A stretch of 6,770 nucleotides of DNA from Gammaproteobacteria bacterium CG22_combo_CG10-13_8_21_14_all_40_8 (GCA_002770795.1 PCTP01000171.1:17807-24576), one strand, 5' to 3'; positions 1 through 6,242 are shown, counted from the first letter of the stretch. Numbers and translations: made by a program. Notes: generated from the sequence alone by a model not told the origin.

Positions 1-58
1 TTTCTAGAAGAAATAGCATTTAGCTAGCGGTCTTTTTTTTCAAATCATTATCCAATAG

Positions 59-277
59 ATGGGGATACCCGAAGCAAATAAGCTTAATCCCCAGAGAATT
101 TCTTTGTGCGCGATGCCACTTTGGCTGAACTCTGGCAGTTATCAAGCCAGACGACTCTGTATGAAACGAGAGGCTGACGTGTTACATTATCAAAACTTGA
201 TTCGAAAGGCTTATACTATTGCTCATGCTCAATATTTTGAGGTAGCAGGGGTATATAATCTATCGCTGGAACAATAA
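59..277 (+). CDS. Unrecognised short ORF, possibly the remnant of a decayed gene
   Basis: I do not recognise this 72-residue reading frame. It opens directly after an in-frame TAG and has no ribosome binding site before the ATG at 59. Later in-frame ATGs at 113 and 161 also lack a good one. The last ~35 residues (from about the ATG at 161) look most like real protein, with a mixed helical pattern (HYQNLIRKAYTIAHAQYFEV) and codon use like the neighbouring genes. The first third looks less natural. Frame 1 over 88-174 reads as plausible protein too (FFVRDATLAELWQLSSQT), which would fit a frameshift near 160-175 in an older, longer gene. It ends 14 bp before the dimethylargininase start. It may be a small gene, a gene remnant or non-coding leader; I favour remnant, weakly. 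Confidence 0.3.
   Translation: MGIPEANKLNPQRISLCAMPLWLNSGSYQARRLCMKREADVLHYQNLIRKAYTIAHAQYFEVAGVYNLSLEQ
254..259 (+). promoter_or_regulatory. Possible -10 element for the dimethylargininase gene
   Basis: A perfect TATAAT hexamer lies 32 bp before the hydrolase ATG, which would give a leader of about 25 nt. No good -35 box sits 16-18 bp upstream: the nearest TTGA-like string (237-242) is only 11 bp away. The hexamer also falls inside the short upstream ORF. This is weak evidence in AT-rich DNA. Confidence 0.25.
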
Positions 278-281
278 TCAC

Positions 282-286
282 GAGGA
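282..286 (+). promoter_or_regulatory. Ribosome binding site for dimethylargininase
   Basis: GAGGA ends 5 bp before the ATG at 292. It is a good Shine-Dalgarno match that fixes this start, and homologues of the family begin at the same point (M-F-x-x-x-I-x-R-T-P). Confidence 0.7.
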
Positions 287-291
287 AAATC

Positions 292-1053
292 ATGTTCTCA
301 AAGGCAATCGTTAGAACACCTTGTAAAAATTTAGTCAATGGACTTACTGCTGCAAATTTGGGACTTCCAGATTATGAAAAGGCATTGCTTCAGCATCAGG
401 ATTATATTCGAGCATTAGAAGAATGTGGGTTGAAAGTAACTGTATTAGCAGCAGACGATGATTATCCCGATTCCACCTTTGTTGAAGATGTCGCTCTACT
501 AACCCAAAATTTTGCCATCTTAACCAATCCTGGAGCTCCCTCTCGAAAAGGTGAAGTTGCGTCCATGTTGCCAGTGTTAAAAGATCATTATCAAATTATA
601 GAGTCTATTGCCCAGAAGGGAACCGTGGAAGCTGGCGATGTTATGATGGTAGGCAAACATTTTTATATTGGCTTATCTGAACGCACCAATTTATTAGGTG
701 CCAGGCAAATGATTCATCTATTGGAAACCCATCAGATGACTGGTTCGGTGATTGCTTTAACCGATGTGTTGCATTTAAAAACAGGTGTAATGTATTTAGA
801 AAATAATAACCTATTGGTTAGTGGCGAGTTTGTCAATAAACCAGAATTTAAATGCTTTAATCGCTTAGAAGTAGATGCCGATGAAGCCTATGCCGCGAAT
901 AGTGTTTGGATCAATGGCACAGTACTCACTCCTAAAGGTTTTCCAAAAACGAAAAAACTGATTGAATCTGCTGGATATTCCGTACGAGAAGTTGATGTGT
1001 CGGAATTTCAAAAAATTGATGGTGGCTTGAGTTGTTTATCATTAAGGTTTTAA
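292..1053 (+). CDS. N(G),N(G)-dimethylarginine dimethylaminohydrolase (DDAH)
   Basis: This cytosolic enzyme of the guanidino-group-modifying (pentein) superfamily is predicted to hydrolyse asymmetric dimethylarginine and monomethylarginine to citrulline plus the methylamine. The 253 residues match the bacterial DDAH length (the Pseudomonas aeruginosa enzyme has 254) and align end to end from memory. Family landmarks are the N-terminal ARTP-like IVRTP (6-10), FVED (63-66), GTVEAGD (110-116), FYIG (124-127), LHLKTG (160-165) and the C-terminal GGLSCLSLRF. Catalytic Glu113, His161 and the nucleophile Cys248 are all present, so the gene should be active. The ATG has a clear ribosome binding site. 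The flanking DNA on both sides looks like gene remnants, so the gene probably stands alone. No arginine deiminase pathway genes are nearby. A related deiminase on a different guanidino substrate is the main alternative. Confidence 0.93.
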   Translation: MFSKAIVRTPCKNLVNGLTAANLGLPDYEKALLQHQDYIRALEECGLKVTVLAADDDYPDSTFVEDVALLTQNFAILTNPGAPSRKGEVASMLPVLKDHYQIIESIAQKGTVEAGDVMMVGKHFYIGLSERTNLLGARQMIHLLETHQMTGSVIALTDVLHLKTGVMYLENNNLLVSGEFVNKPEFKCFNRLEVDADEAYAANSVWINGTVLTPKGFPKTKKLIESAGYSVREVDVSEFQKIDGGLSCLSLRF

Positions 1054-1087
1054 TGAGATTACCTCTTCTAAAAAAATTGGATGCTTT

Positions 1088-1103
1088 CAATTGTATATAA
1101 TTG
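1088..1103. repeat. Near-perfect 16-bp palindrome overlapping a TATAAT
   Basis: CAATTGTATATAATTG has perfect 5-bp arms (CAATT/AATTG) and differs from a full palindrome at one symmetric pair of positions. It contains TATAAT at 1096-1101, just ahead of the broken peptidase gene. It could be an operator over an old promoter or a chance palindrome in AT-rich DNA. No good -35 box is present at normal spacing. Confidence 0.25.
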
Positions 1104-1108
1104 GGAAA

Positions 1109-1316
1109 ATGAAAATGGCAAAAATTATATTTGTTGATGTTACTCATGATGGGAATTGGATTTAGTGCCAGGGAAGCAAAGCCTCTGGAAAAAGAATTTT
1201 CTCTAAAAGTAGTTCTATCACCAAGAAAATATACAAATTTGCAGATTTTTTCTGATGGTAAACATATTGCGTTTTTATCCGGATCGGAGAAGAACGAAGT
1301 TAAATTGATTTTTTAA
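1109..1316 (+). pseudogene. Truncated, frameshifted N-terminus of an exported S9-type peptidase
   Basis: Read from 1113 in the frame ending at 1316, the DNA encodes a signal-peptide-like stretch (KWQKLYLLMLLMMGIGFSA) with a basic start, hydrophobic core and a small-residue cleavage site. About 45 mature residues follow, including LQIFSDGKHIAFLSGSEK. That motif matches the SPDGKxIAFLS blade that opens the beta-propeller of S9 prolyl oligopeptidase/dipeptidyl peptidase proteins. Such proteins usually exceed 600 residues, but this one stops at TAA 1314-1316 with no catalytic domain. The natural start ATG-AAA at 1109 is out of frame with the signal peptide: the run reads ATGAAAATGG and gives only an 18-codon peptide, and an in-frame TGA sits at 1110-1112. 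A small indel in the A-run plus loss of the 3' part explains this. TTG codons at 1131 and 1134 or ATG at 1137 could start a shorter product. The S9 assignment rests on one motif; another periplasmic propeller protein is possible. Confidence 0.5.
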
Positions 1317-1339
1317 TCTATAGGAAGGCGTTGTCTTAT

Positions 1340-1344
1340 GGGGA
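1340..1344 (+). promoter_or_regulatory. Possible ribosome binding site for the DUF2937 gene
   Basis: GGGGA lies 10 bp before the ATG at 1355 and 13 bp before the second ATG at 1358. A better site, AGGAAGG (1322-1328), sits 9 bp before an ATG at 1338, but that ATG opens a frame of only six codons whose TGA overlaps the ATGATG start. Confidence 0.35.
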
Positions 1345-1354
1345 AATTGAAAAT

Positions 1355-1837
1355 ATGATGGTTGTAAATCTAATAGATAAAATCTTCTTTGGATTGGTAC
1401 TGATCGCCGCATTCCAGGTGCCAATTTTGTCCGAACATTATTTGCAGTTTGTGAATGGCTATTACCAATCGACTTCAAATCAAGTGGATGGATATAAGGT
1501 AAATGCATTGAATCATGGCTATGCAAGTGTAGAGTCCATGGTGAGTGATTTGAAAAATAGTGCTAATTCTGTTGTCAGAGATGATGCAATCCAGAAACAA
1601 AAAACATTGAGAGAATTTTATGAGCTTCAACAAGGTGTTCAGCTATTAAAAACAGGTAATATCTTTCAAAAAGCTTGGTATATTTTTAATCCGACTCGAT
1701 GGCATGTTTTAAAGCAAGTTTTACAAAACTTTAAACCTGGTATGCCTTTGTCGGTTTGGGATATTATTTATAGTACATTATTTGCTTTGTTGATAAGTAC
1801 CTTGCTACTTTGGCCATTTAGAAGAAAGAAAAAATAA
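1355..1837 (+). CDS. DUF2937 family membrane protein
   Basis: This 160-residue protein of unknown function has a transmembrane segment near each end. The first is at about 10-28 (FFGLVLIAAFQVPILSEHY) and the second at about 137-155 (IIYSTLFALLISTLLLWPF), followed by a basic RRKKK tail. That suggests both ends in the cytoplasm and a mostly helical ~105-residue central part in the periplasm, or the reverse. The pattern of QVP after the first segment, a Y-rich stretch (EHYLQFVNGYY), a central helical region and a GMPLS turn before the last segment fits DUF2937 as I remember it. I chose ATG 1355. ATG 1358 is equally possible, and a TTG at 1331 would add eight unlikely residues. It lies 24 bp before the GFA-family gene on the same strand, so the two may be cotranscribed. 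No biochemical role can be assigned. Confidence 0.7.
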   Translation: MMVVNLIDKIFFGLVLIAAFQVPILSEHYLQFVNGYYQSTSNQVDGYKVNALNHGYASVESMVSDLKNSANSVVRDDAIQKQKTLREFYELQQGVQLLKTGNIFQKAWYIFNPTRWHVLKQVLQNFKPGMPLSVWDIIYSTLFALLISTLLLWPFRRKKK

Positions 1838-1849
1838 TATTCAATAAGT

Positions 1850-1856
1850 GAGGAAG
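1850..1856 (+). promoter_or_regulatory. Ribosome binding site deciding a GTG start
   Basis: GAGGAAG ends 5 bp before the GTG at 1862. No in-frame ATG lies nearby, so this site supports GTG as initiator of the GFA-family gene. Confidence 0.65.
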
Positions 1857-1861
1857 ATTGG

Positions 1862-2236
1862 GTGATTTATCAAGGTGCCTGCCATTGCCAAGCTGTAAAA
1901 TTTGAGGTTGAGGCGGATGAAAATGTGATTGTGCAAGATTGTAATTGTTCTATTTGCCGACTCACGGGTTTCATACACCTGATAGTACCTCAAGAAAGGT
2001 TCAAACTGCTTCAAGGAGAAGATGAACTCAGCACTTATCGTTTCGGAACTGGTGTGGCTCAACATAAATTTTGTCGCCATTGTGGTGTTAAATCATTTTA
2101 TATTCCTCGTTCAAACCCTAATGGTATAGATGTCAATTTGAGATGTTTAAATCCTCAACCTGAAAAGGTAGTGATTGAAAAATTTGATGGCGAGAACTGG
2201 GAAAAAAATGCTCATTCACTCGCACATTTAGCTTAG
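1862..2236 (+). CDS. GFA/CENP-V family zinc protein
   Basis: This 124-residue protein has the cysteine pattern of the GFA fold, named after Gfa, the formaldehyde-activating enzyme that forms S-hydroxymethylglutathione. Cys7-x-Cys9 is in the opening GACHC motif, Cys27, Cys29 and Cys32 are in DCNCSICR, and Cys71 and Cys74 are in FCRHCGVKSFY. These would bind a structural and a catalytic zinc. Length and layout match single-domain bacterial members, many of which have no proven glutathione-formaldehyde activity. No formaldehyde dehydrogenase or other one-carbon gene is nearby, so I would not assign that reaction. The protein is predicted to be cytosolic. The start is GTG with a good ribosome binding site. 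It follows the DUF2937 gene by 24 bp and precedes the prolyl hydroxylase by 65 bp. Confidence 0.88.
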   Translation: MIYQGACHCQAVKFEVEADENVIVQDCNCSICRLTGFIHLIVPQERFKLLQGEDELSTYRFGTGVAQHKFCRHCGVKSFYIPRSNPNGIDVNLRCLNPQPEKVVIEKFDGENWEKNAHSLAHLA

Positions 2237-2287
2237 CTGAATGAGGGTTACTGCAGATAAAAATACTTTGTTTTTAAAATCTAAATC

Positions 2288-2294
2288 AAAGGGG
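2288..2294 (+). promoter_or_regulatory. Ribosome binding site deciding a TTG start
   Basis: AAAGGGG ends 7 bp before the TTG at 2302. This supports TTG as the initiator of the prolyl hydroxylase. The first in-frame ATG is well inside the helical-repeat region, at residue 39. Confidence 0.5.
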
Positions 2295-2301
2295 CAATAC
2301 A

Positions 2302-3519
2302 TTGCAACAACAGTACCAAAGTGCTTGCACATTAATAAAAAACGGAGGAAATGAAGCTCAGCAAGGATTTCAATTATTACAAAAATTAGCATCAGAAGGG
2401 CATGTTGAGTCCACTATGGCGCTAGCGAAAATTAAGTTGGATTCATCTCCCCCAACTTTTTCCCCTCAATCTGCATTTGAGCTCCTCCAATCTATCGAAA
2501 ATAAGGATTTAACTGGTTTGGCAAGTTATCTAACCGGAGAAGCACTATCGATCTTATGGGGAGGGAATGAGTGGTCTGAAGCAGATAACTTAGAATGGTT
2601 AAATAAAATTCAGCAGCATTTTGTTAAAGGAGCAGAAAAGGGACATGTGGATGCCATGTTGCAACTCGCTTATGGGTATAGAGAAGGGGTATTCTTGCAT
2701 GAGAATATTAATGATCTGGGATATTCTTGGCTGTTACAAGCTGCAAAAACCAATCACCCTCGGGCGTGCTTTGAATTGGGTCTTTGTTTATTACATGGGA
2801 TTGGTTGCGCGGTATCTGTACCCCAAGCTAAAATTTATTTTAATAAAGCAGCTGAATATAATTATCCGAATGCTGCTGCATTAGCGAGAACAGATGATAT
2901 TCCGGGCAGTAGGTCTTCCAAACGACACGCTTTGTATCATCAGCCTGAGATAGTTGAGTTATCAGCGATTTTAAGTCCTATGGAATGCAGTTATTTAGTT
3001 GTATTAAGTTTGCCTTATTTGCAACCCTCAAAAGTCATTTCATTTAGTGGTGTAGGTAAATCTACTGAGGGTAGAACTAGTTTTGGTACAAGTTTTCCTA
3101 AGTACCGTCGAGATTTTGTGGTGATTAATGTCATCAAAAAGCTGTGTAAAGTCGCTGGAATTAGCATTCAACACACAGAAAATTTAGTACTTCTTAAATA
3201 TGGTGAAGGCGATCAATATCGAGTACATGCAGATTATTTTAATGATGAATTAGAAGGTCATCGCCAATTTATGGGGCCTGCAGGTCAAAGAGTGAAAACT
3301 ATAGTCTGTTATTTGAATACAGTGGAACAAGGAGGGGGGACAGAGTTCCCCAATTTAGATCTAAGGGTTAAAGCCATTGCAGGAAATGCAGTGATGTTTG
3401 AAAATGCTAAGATGAACGGAGAGGTCTATGTGGATTCGCGTCATGCAGGACTACCTGTGTTAAAAGGAAGCAAATGGATTGTCACCCTATGGTTTAGACA
3501 GAATCCATTTATGCAATAA
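2302..3519 (+). CDS. Sel1-repeat prolyl 4-hydroxylase (2OG-Fe(II) oxygenase)
   Basis: The 405 residues form two parts. Residues ~15-195 are helical Sel1/TPR-like repeats, clearest at ~112-147 (GHVDAMLQLAYGYREG) and ~148-184 (HPRACFELGLCLLHGIG), likely for protein binding. Residues ~215-402 are a prolyl 4-hydroxylase alpha-subunit-type domain, which uses Fe(II), O2 and 2-oxoglutarate. The iron ligands are His309 and Asp311 (VHADYF) and His381 (SRHAGLPV). Lys391 (KGSKW), ten residues after the last ligand, is placed to bind 2-oxoglutarate. GGGTEFP at 344-350 is the usual family turn. All key residues are intact, so an active oxygenase is expected. No signal peptide is seen. The substrate is unknown: a protein proline is likely by family, but other side chains are possible. 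The gene starts with TTG and ends 33 bp before the TPR-sulfotransferase, which suggests cotranscription. I found no convincing promoter in the 65 bp upstream. Confidence 0.88.
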   Translation: MQQQYQSACTLIKNGGNEAQQGFQLLQKLASEGHVESTMALAKIKLDSSPPTFSPQSAFELLQSIENKDLTGLASYLTGEALSILWGGNEWSEADNLEWLNKIQQHFVKGAEKGHVDAMLQLAYGYREGVFLHENINDLGYSWLLQAAKTNHPRACFELGLCLLHGIGCAVSVPQAKIYFNKAAEYNYPNAAALARTDDIPGSRSSKRHALYHQPEIVELSAILSPMECSYLVVLSLPYLQPSKVISFSGVGKSTEGRTSFGTSFPKYRRDFVVINVIKKLCKVAGISIQHTENLVLLKYGEGDQYRVHADYFNDELEGHRQFMGPAGQRVKTIVCYLNTVEQGGGTEFPNLDLRVKAIAGNAVMFENAKMNGEVYVDSRHAGLPVLKGSKWIVTLWFRQNPFMQ

Positions 3520-3552
3520 TTTACACCAACTGAGATCATAACGAGTAAAAAC

Positions 3553-5670
3553 ATGTCCATTGAAAATCCATTACTCCAAAGGGCGCTAACTGCTCATCAA
3601 AATCAGCAGCTAGAAGCTGCAAGAGCGGCATATACTGCATACCTCCGTACCCATGAAGATGATGTTCAAGCTTGGTATTTATTAAGTAAAGTAGAAATCC
3701 AAGCAGAAAATATGACAATAGCCAAAAGCCACATTGAAAAGGCTATGAGGCTTAATCCTGAGTCTGCTCAATATTGTCTGGCCTTGGCGGAGATTTATGA
3801 AAAAACTGAAAATCATGATCTGGCCGTGGAGGCCTATGCTAAAGCGTTACAACTACGACCTGATGTTTATCTTGTTCATTATGAAGTAGGTTGTTATCAC
3901 TTAAATCAAAAACATTGGGATAAAGCTTTGAATGCTTTTGAACAAAGTGTACAGCTTAAGCCTGATCATATTTCATCATTGGCAAATTTAGCACAAATTT
4001 ACCAGTTACAAAAAAATTATCCTAAGGCCAATGTCTATGCATTGAAAGCAGTGAAGTTAGCACCAAAAGATCCAAGATTAATGAATAATTATGCGACGCT
4101 CATGAGTGCGCAAAAACGCTATCAGGAATCTTGGGATTATGCTCAGAAAGCCTTGGAAATAACACCTAATTATCTGGCTGCAAAAATTACTTTAGCTTCG
4201 AGTTGCTTTGCTTTATCCAAAAAAGGGGATGCAGAAAATATTTGTCAAGAAATTCTTGAAAGGGATAAAGATAACATCGAGGCACAATCTTTGTTGGCAA
4301 AATGTCTGATAGATCGAGAGCAAATGAGCTTGGCTGAAGAGATTTTGATCAAAGCCTATCAAGTAAACTCTCAGCATTTAGGAATTTGTATGTACCTGGC
4401 TGAACTGTTTGTACATAAAAATCAGTTGCAAGAAGCTATTGAGGTTTTAAATGATGCTATAAAGATTCACCCTGAGTCAATTCTATTGAAACAATCATTA
4501 GCTTTAGTCTATACAAAGTTTGGACAAATAGAACCTGCAATCAAGATATATCAACAAATTTTGGCACAAGATACAGAACAAACAGAAGTGATATTTTCTT
4601 GGGCAAATTTACAAAAAGTGACGACTCAAGATAATGCTCAAATAGCACAGTTCGAAGCATTGTTTAATAGCAAAAAACTAACAGATCCTGAACAAAGTAA
4701 TTTAGGTTTTGCATTAGGTAAAATTTACGATGACTTAAAAATACCTGAAAAGTCATTTGAGTTTTATCAAAAAGCCAACCAACTCAGATATGATGCTAAT
4801 GACTCTTCGCAAAATACCCTACTCATTGACAAAACCATGCAATATTTTACAAAAGAAGCTGTTTTAGCTATTGATGATTTTGAACAAATCAGCTTTGTAC
4901 CTGTTTTTATTGTTGGAATGCCTCGCTCTGGCTCTACATTGCTTGAACAAGTATTGGCTTCTCATAGTCAGATTGAAGGCGCGGGTGAGTTAAGTGAGAT
5001 CCAAAATATTGTAAAAAACATTAAAAAAATAGACTTAAATGGGGCTGACTATATAGATAATCTAAATCTTCTTTCGAAGAATGAACTACGGTTGTTTAGA
5101 GAGCGCTATATTCTAAAGTTGAATGAATTAAAAATAACAAGCCATTATATTGTAGATAAAAATCCCATTAATTTTCTCCATATTGGATTAATTAAAATGA
5201 TATTTCCTGAAGCAAAATTCATTCATATTGAGAGAAATCCATTGGATGTTTTGCTCTCTAATTACTTTCAACGTTTTATTCACGGTCAGAATTTTTCTTT
5301 CAATTTAGATGCAATTTGTTCTTATTATAAAGATTATTTCAAAATGATGAGTTTCTGGAATGATATTTATCCTAAAGAAATATCGAATTGTACTTATGAT
5401 GATTTGGTTAAACGGTTTAAGAAAACCATAAAACATAATTTACATTTTCTGGGTTTGAAATGGGAAGTGTCTTGCGGGAAGTTTTATCAACAGCAAAGAA
5501 AAGTTGAAACAGCTAGCTTGTGGCAGATTAGACAGCCCATTTACAAGGGATCATTAAAACGTTGGAAAAATTATGAACCTTATCTGGTCCAGTACAAGAA
5601 GACTCTAGATGAAGAAGTGAAATCCTATAAGAAACGTATTAACCATCAATCAATATTAGGATTGTTTTGA
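3553..5670 (+). CDS. TPR-repeat sulfotransferase
   Basis: This 705-residue protein is predicted to transfer sulfate from PAPS to an unknown acceptor. Residues ~4-343 form about ten back-to-back 34-residue TPR units (for example 72-105, 106-139 and 276-309, each ending in a LxPD/HPES-like turn). One or two looser helical units follow to ~415. The sulfotransferase domain spans ~447-685. GMPRSGST (455-462) is the 5'-phosphosulfate loop, GAGEL is at 476-480, DKNPINFL at 535-542, and RNPLDVLLSNYF (561-572) carries the 3'-phosphate-binding Arg561 and Ser569. The C-terminal ETASLWQIRQPIY (652-664) with W671 and Y674 is typical of this bacterial TPR-sulfotransferase family. It has no signal peptide or membrane segment, so it is predicted to be cytosolic. 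The ATG has only a weak ribosome binding site (CGAG). The TPR part may select a protein or peptide substrate. Distance from the hydroxylase is 33 bp. The family is secure; the acceptor is not known. Confidence 0.9.
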   Translation: MSIENPLLQRALTAHQNQQLEAARAAYTAYLRTHEDDVQAWYLLSKVEIQAENMTIAKSHIEKAMRLNPESAQYCLALAEIYEKTENHDLAVEAYAKALQLRPDVYLVHYEVGCYHLNQKHWDKALNAFEQSVQLKPDHISSLANLAQIYQLQKNYPKANVYALKAVKLAPKDPRLMNNYATLMSAQKRYQESWDYAQKALEITPNYLAAKITLASSCFALSKKGDAENICQEILERDKDNIEAQSLLAKCLIDREQMSLAEEILIKAYQVNSQHLGICMYLAELFVHKNQLQEAIEVLNDAIKIHPESILLKQSLALVYTKFGQIEPAIKIYQQILAQDTEQTEVIFSWANLQKVTTQDNAQIAQFEALFNSKKLTDPEQSNLGFALGKIYDDLKIPEKSFEFYQKANQLRYDANDSSQNTLLIDKTMQYFTKEAVLAIDDFEQISFVPVFIVGMPRSGSTLLEQVLASHSQIEGAGELSEIQNIVKNIKKIDLNGADYIDNLNLLSKNELRLFRERYILKLNELKITSHYIVDKNPINFLHIGLIKMIFPEAKFIHIERNPLDVLLSNYFQRFIHGQNFSFNLDAICSYYKDYFKMMSFWNDIYPKEISNCTYDDLVKRFKKTIKHNLHFLGLKWEVSCGKFYQQQRKVETASLWQIRQPIYKGSLKRWKNYEPYLVQYKKTLDEEVKSYKKRINHQSILGLF

Positions 5671-5682
5671 GATGGAAAATTC

Positions 5683-5687
5683 AGGAG
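5683..5687 (+). promoter_or_regulatory. Ribosome binding site for the Lrp-type regulator
   Basis: AGGAG ends 6 bp before the ATG at 5694. This favours that start over the in-frame TTG at 5667, which overlaps the sulfotransferase stop codon and would add nine residues absent from the family. Confidence 0.75.
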
Positions 5688-5693
5688 CATATC

Positions 5694-6161
5694 ATGAATA
5701 AGTTAGATTATATTGACCAACAAATACTGAAAATTCTTCAAGTAAATGGCAGAATAACCAATAAAGATCTCGCTCTACAACTGGGTTTGTCACCACCTCC
5801 GACCTTAGAGCGAGTTAAAAAACTTGAACAACAAGGTTATATTAAAGGTTATGCAGCCATTGTTGATCCAAAGATGATTAATTTAGGATCGACCATGTTA
5901 GTTTCTATTTCTTTACACCAACATCAATTTGATGCCATCAATGAATTTCGACAAGCGGTATTATCATTTGATGAGGTGATGGATTGCTATCATGTGACTG
6001 GTGGCGATGATTTTTTATTGAAAGTAGCCTGTAAAAATATCGAAGAATTTGAAAAGTTTGTGATTGAAAAATTATCTATGTTAAGGAATATGGGGAAAAT
6101 TAAAACATCGGTTGTATTGTCCACATTAAAAAATAGTACTGCTTATCCTATACACAGATAA
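5694..6161 (+). CDS. Lrp/AsnC family transcriptional regulator
   Basis: The 155 residues match the usual family length. Residues 4-53 form the AsnC-type winged helix-turn-helix: LDYIDQQILKILQ, NGRITNKDLA, the recognition-helix region LSPPPTLERVKKLEQ (32-46), then the GYIKGYAAIVDP linker. Residues ~65-145 form the RAM (regulation of amino acid metabolism) ligand-binding and oligomerisation domain, with the signature HVTGGDDFLLKV at 100-111. Members are DNA-binding dimers or octamers that often sense amino acids. The gene starts 23 bp after the sulfotransferase stop and may be its operon partner or simply follow it. It converges on homoserine kinase. Ligand and targets cannot be read from the sequence. 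An amino-acid-responsive role is likely by family only. Confidence 0.93.
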   Translation: MNKLDYIDQQILKILQVNGRITNKDLALQLGLSPPPTLERVKKLEQQGYIKGYAAIVDPKMINLGSTMLVSISLHQHQFDAINEFRQAVLSFDEVMDCYHVTGGDDFLLKVACKNIEEFEKFVIEKLSMLRNMGKIKTSVVLSTLKNSTAYPIHR

Positions 6162-6242
6162 TACCTTATCATTAACATGTGATTTCATTAGAGTGTCATC
6201 TTTTTGGAGTGTGTATGGTTTTATCTTAGGATAATCTCTAAA
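6162..6242. other. Convergent intergenic gap without a clear terminator
   Basis: These 81 bp separate the regulator from the homoserine kinase. The only hairpins seen are short and AT-rich: GATAA/TTATC (6157-6170, overlapping the regulator stop) and ATCAAA/TTTGAT (6242-6256, overlapping the kinase stop). Neither has a GC stem followed by a T-run. Termination here may be weak, factor-dependent or overlapping. Confidence 0.5.

Noticed and set aside
932..1147. 71-codon ORF on the - strand
   Set aside because: It overlaps the conserved 3' end of the hydrolase and has no family resemblance; it is a shadow frame.
1275..1526. 83-codon ORF on the - strand
   Set aside because: It is antisense to the DUF2937 gene, with no recognisable domain and no supporting start context.
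1841..2080. 79-codon ORF on the - strand
   Set aside because: It is antisense to the cysteine motifs of the GFA-family gene, whose conservation explains the sequence.
2248..2280. Promoter ahead of the hydroxylase (TTACTG ... TAAAAT)
   Set aside because: Spacing is about 21 bp and both boxes are poor; AT-rich DNA gives such matches by chance.
2621..2884. 87-codon ORF on the + strand inside the hydroxylase gene
   Set aside because: It is out of frame within the Sel1-repeat coding region; the main frame carries clear repeat motifs.
3536..3718. 60-codon ORF on the - strand
   Set aside because: It is antisense to the first TPR unit of the sulfotransferase and has no independent support.
5667..5693. 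Upstream TTG start for the Lrp-type regulator
   Set aside because: It has no ribosome site at correct spacing, overlaps the previous stop codon and adds residues not typical of the family; ATG 5694 has AGGAG.
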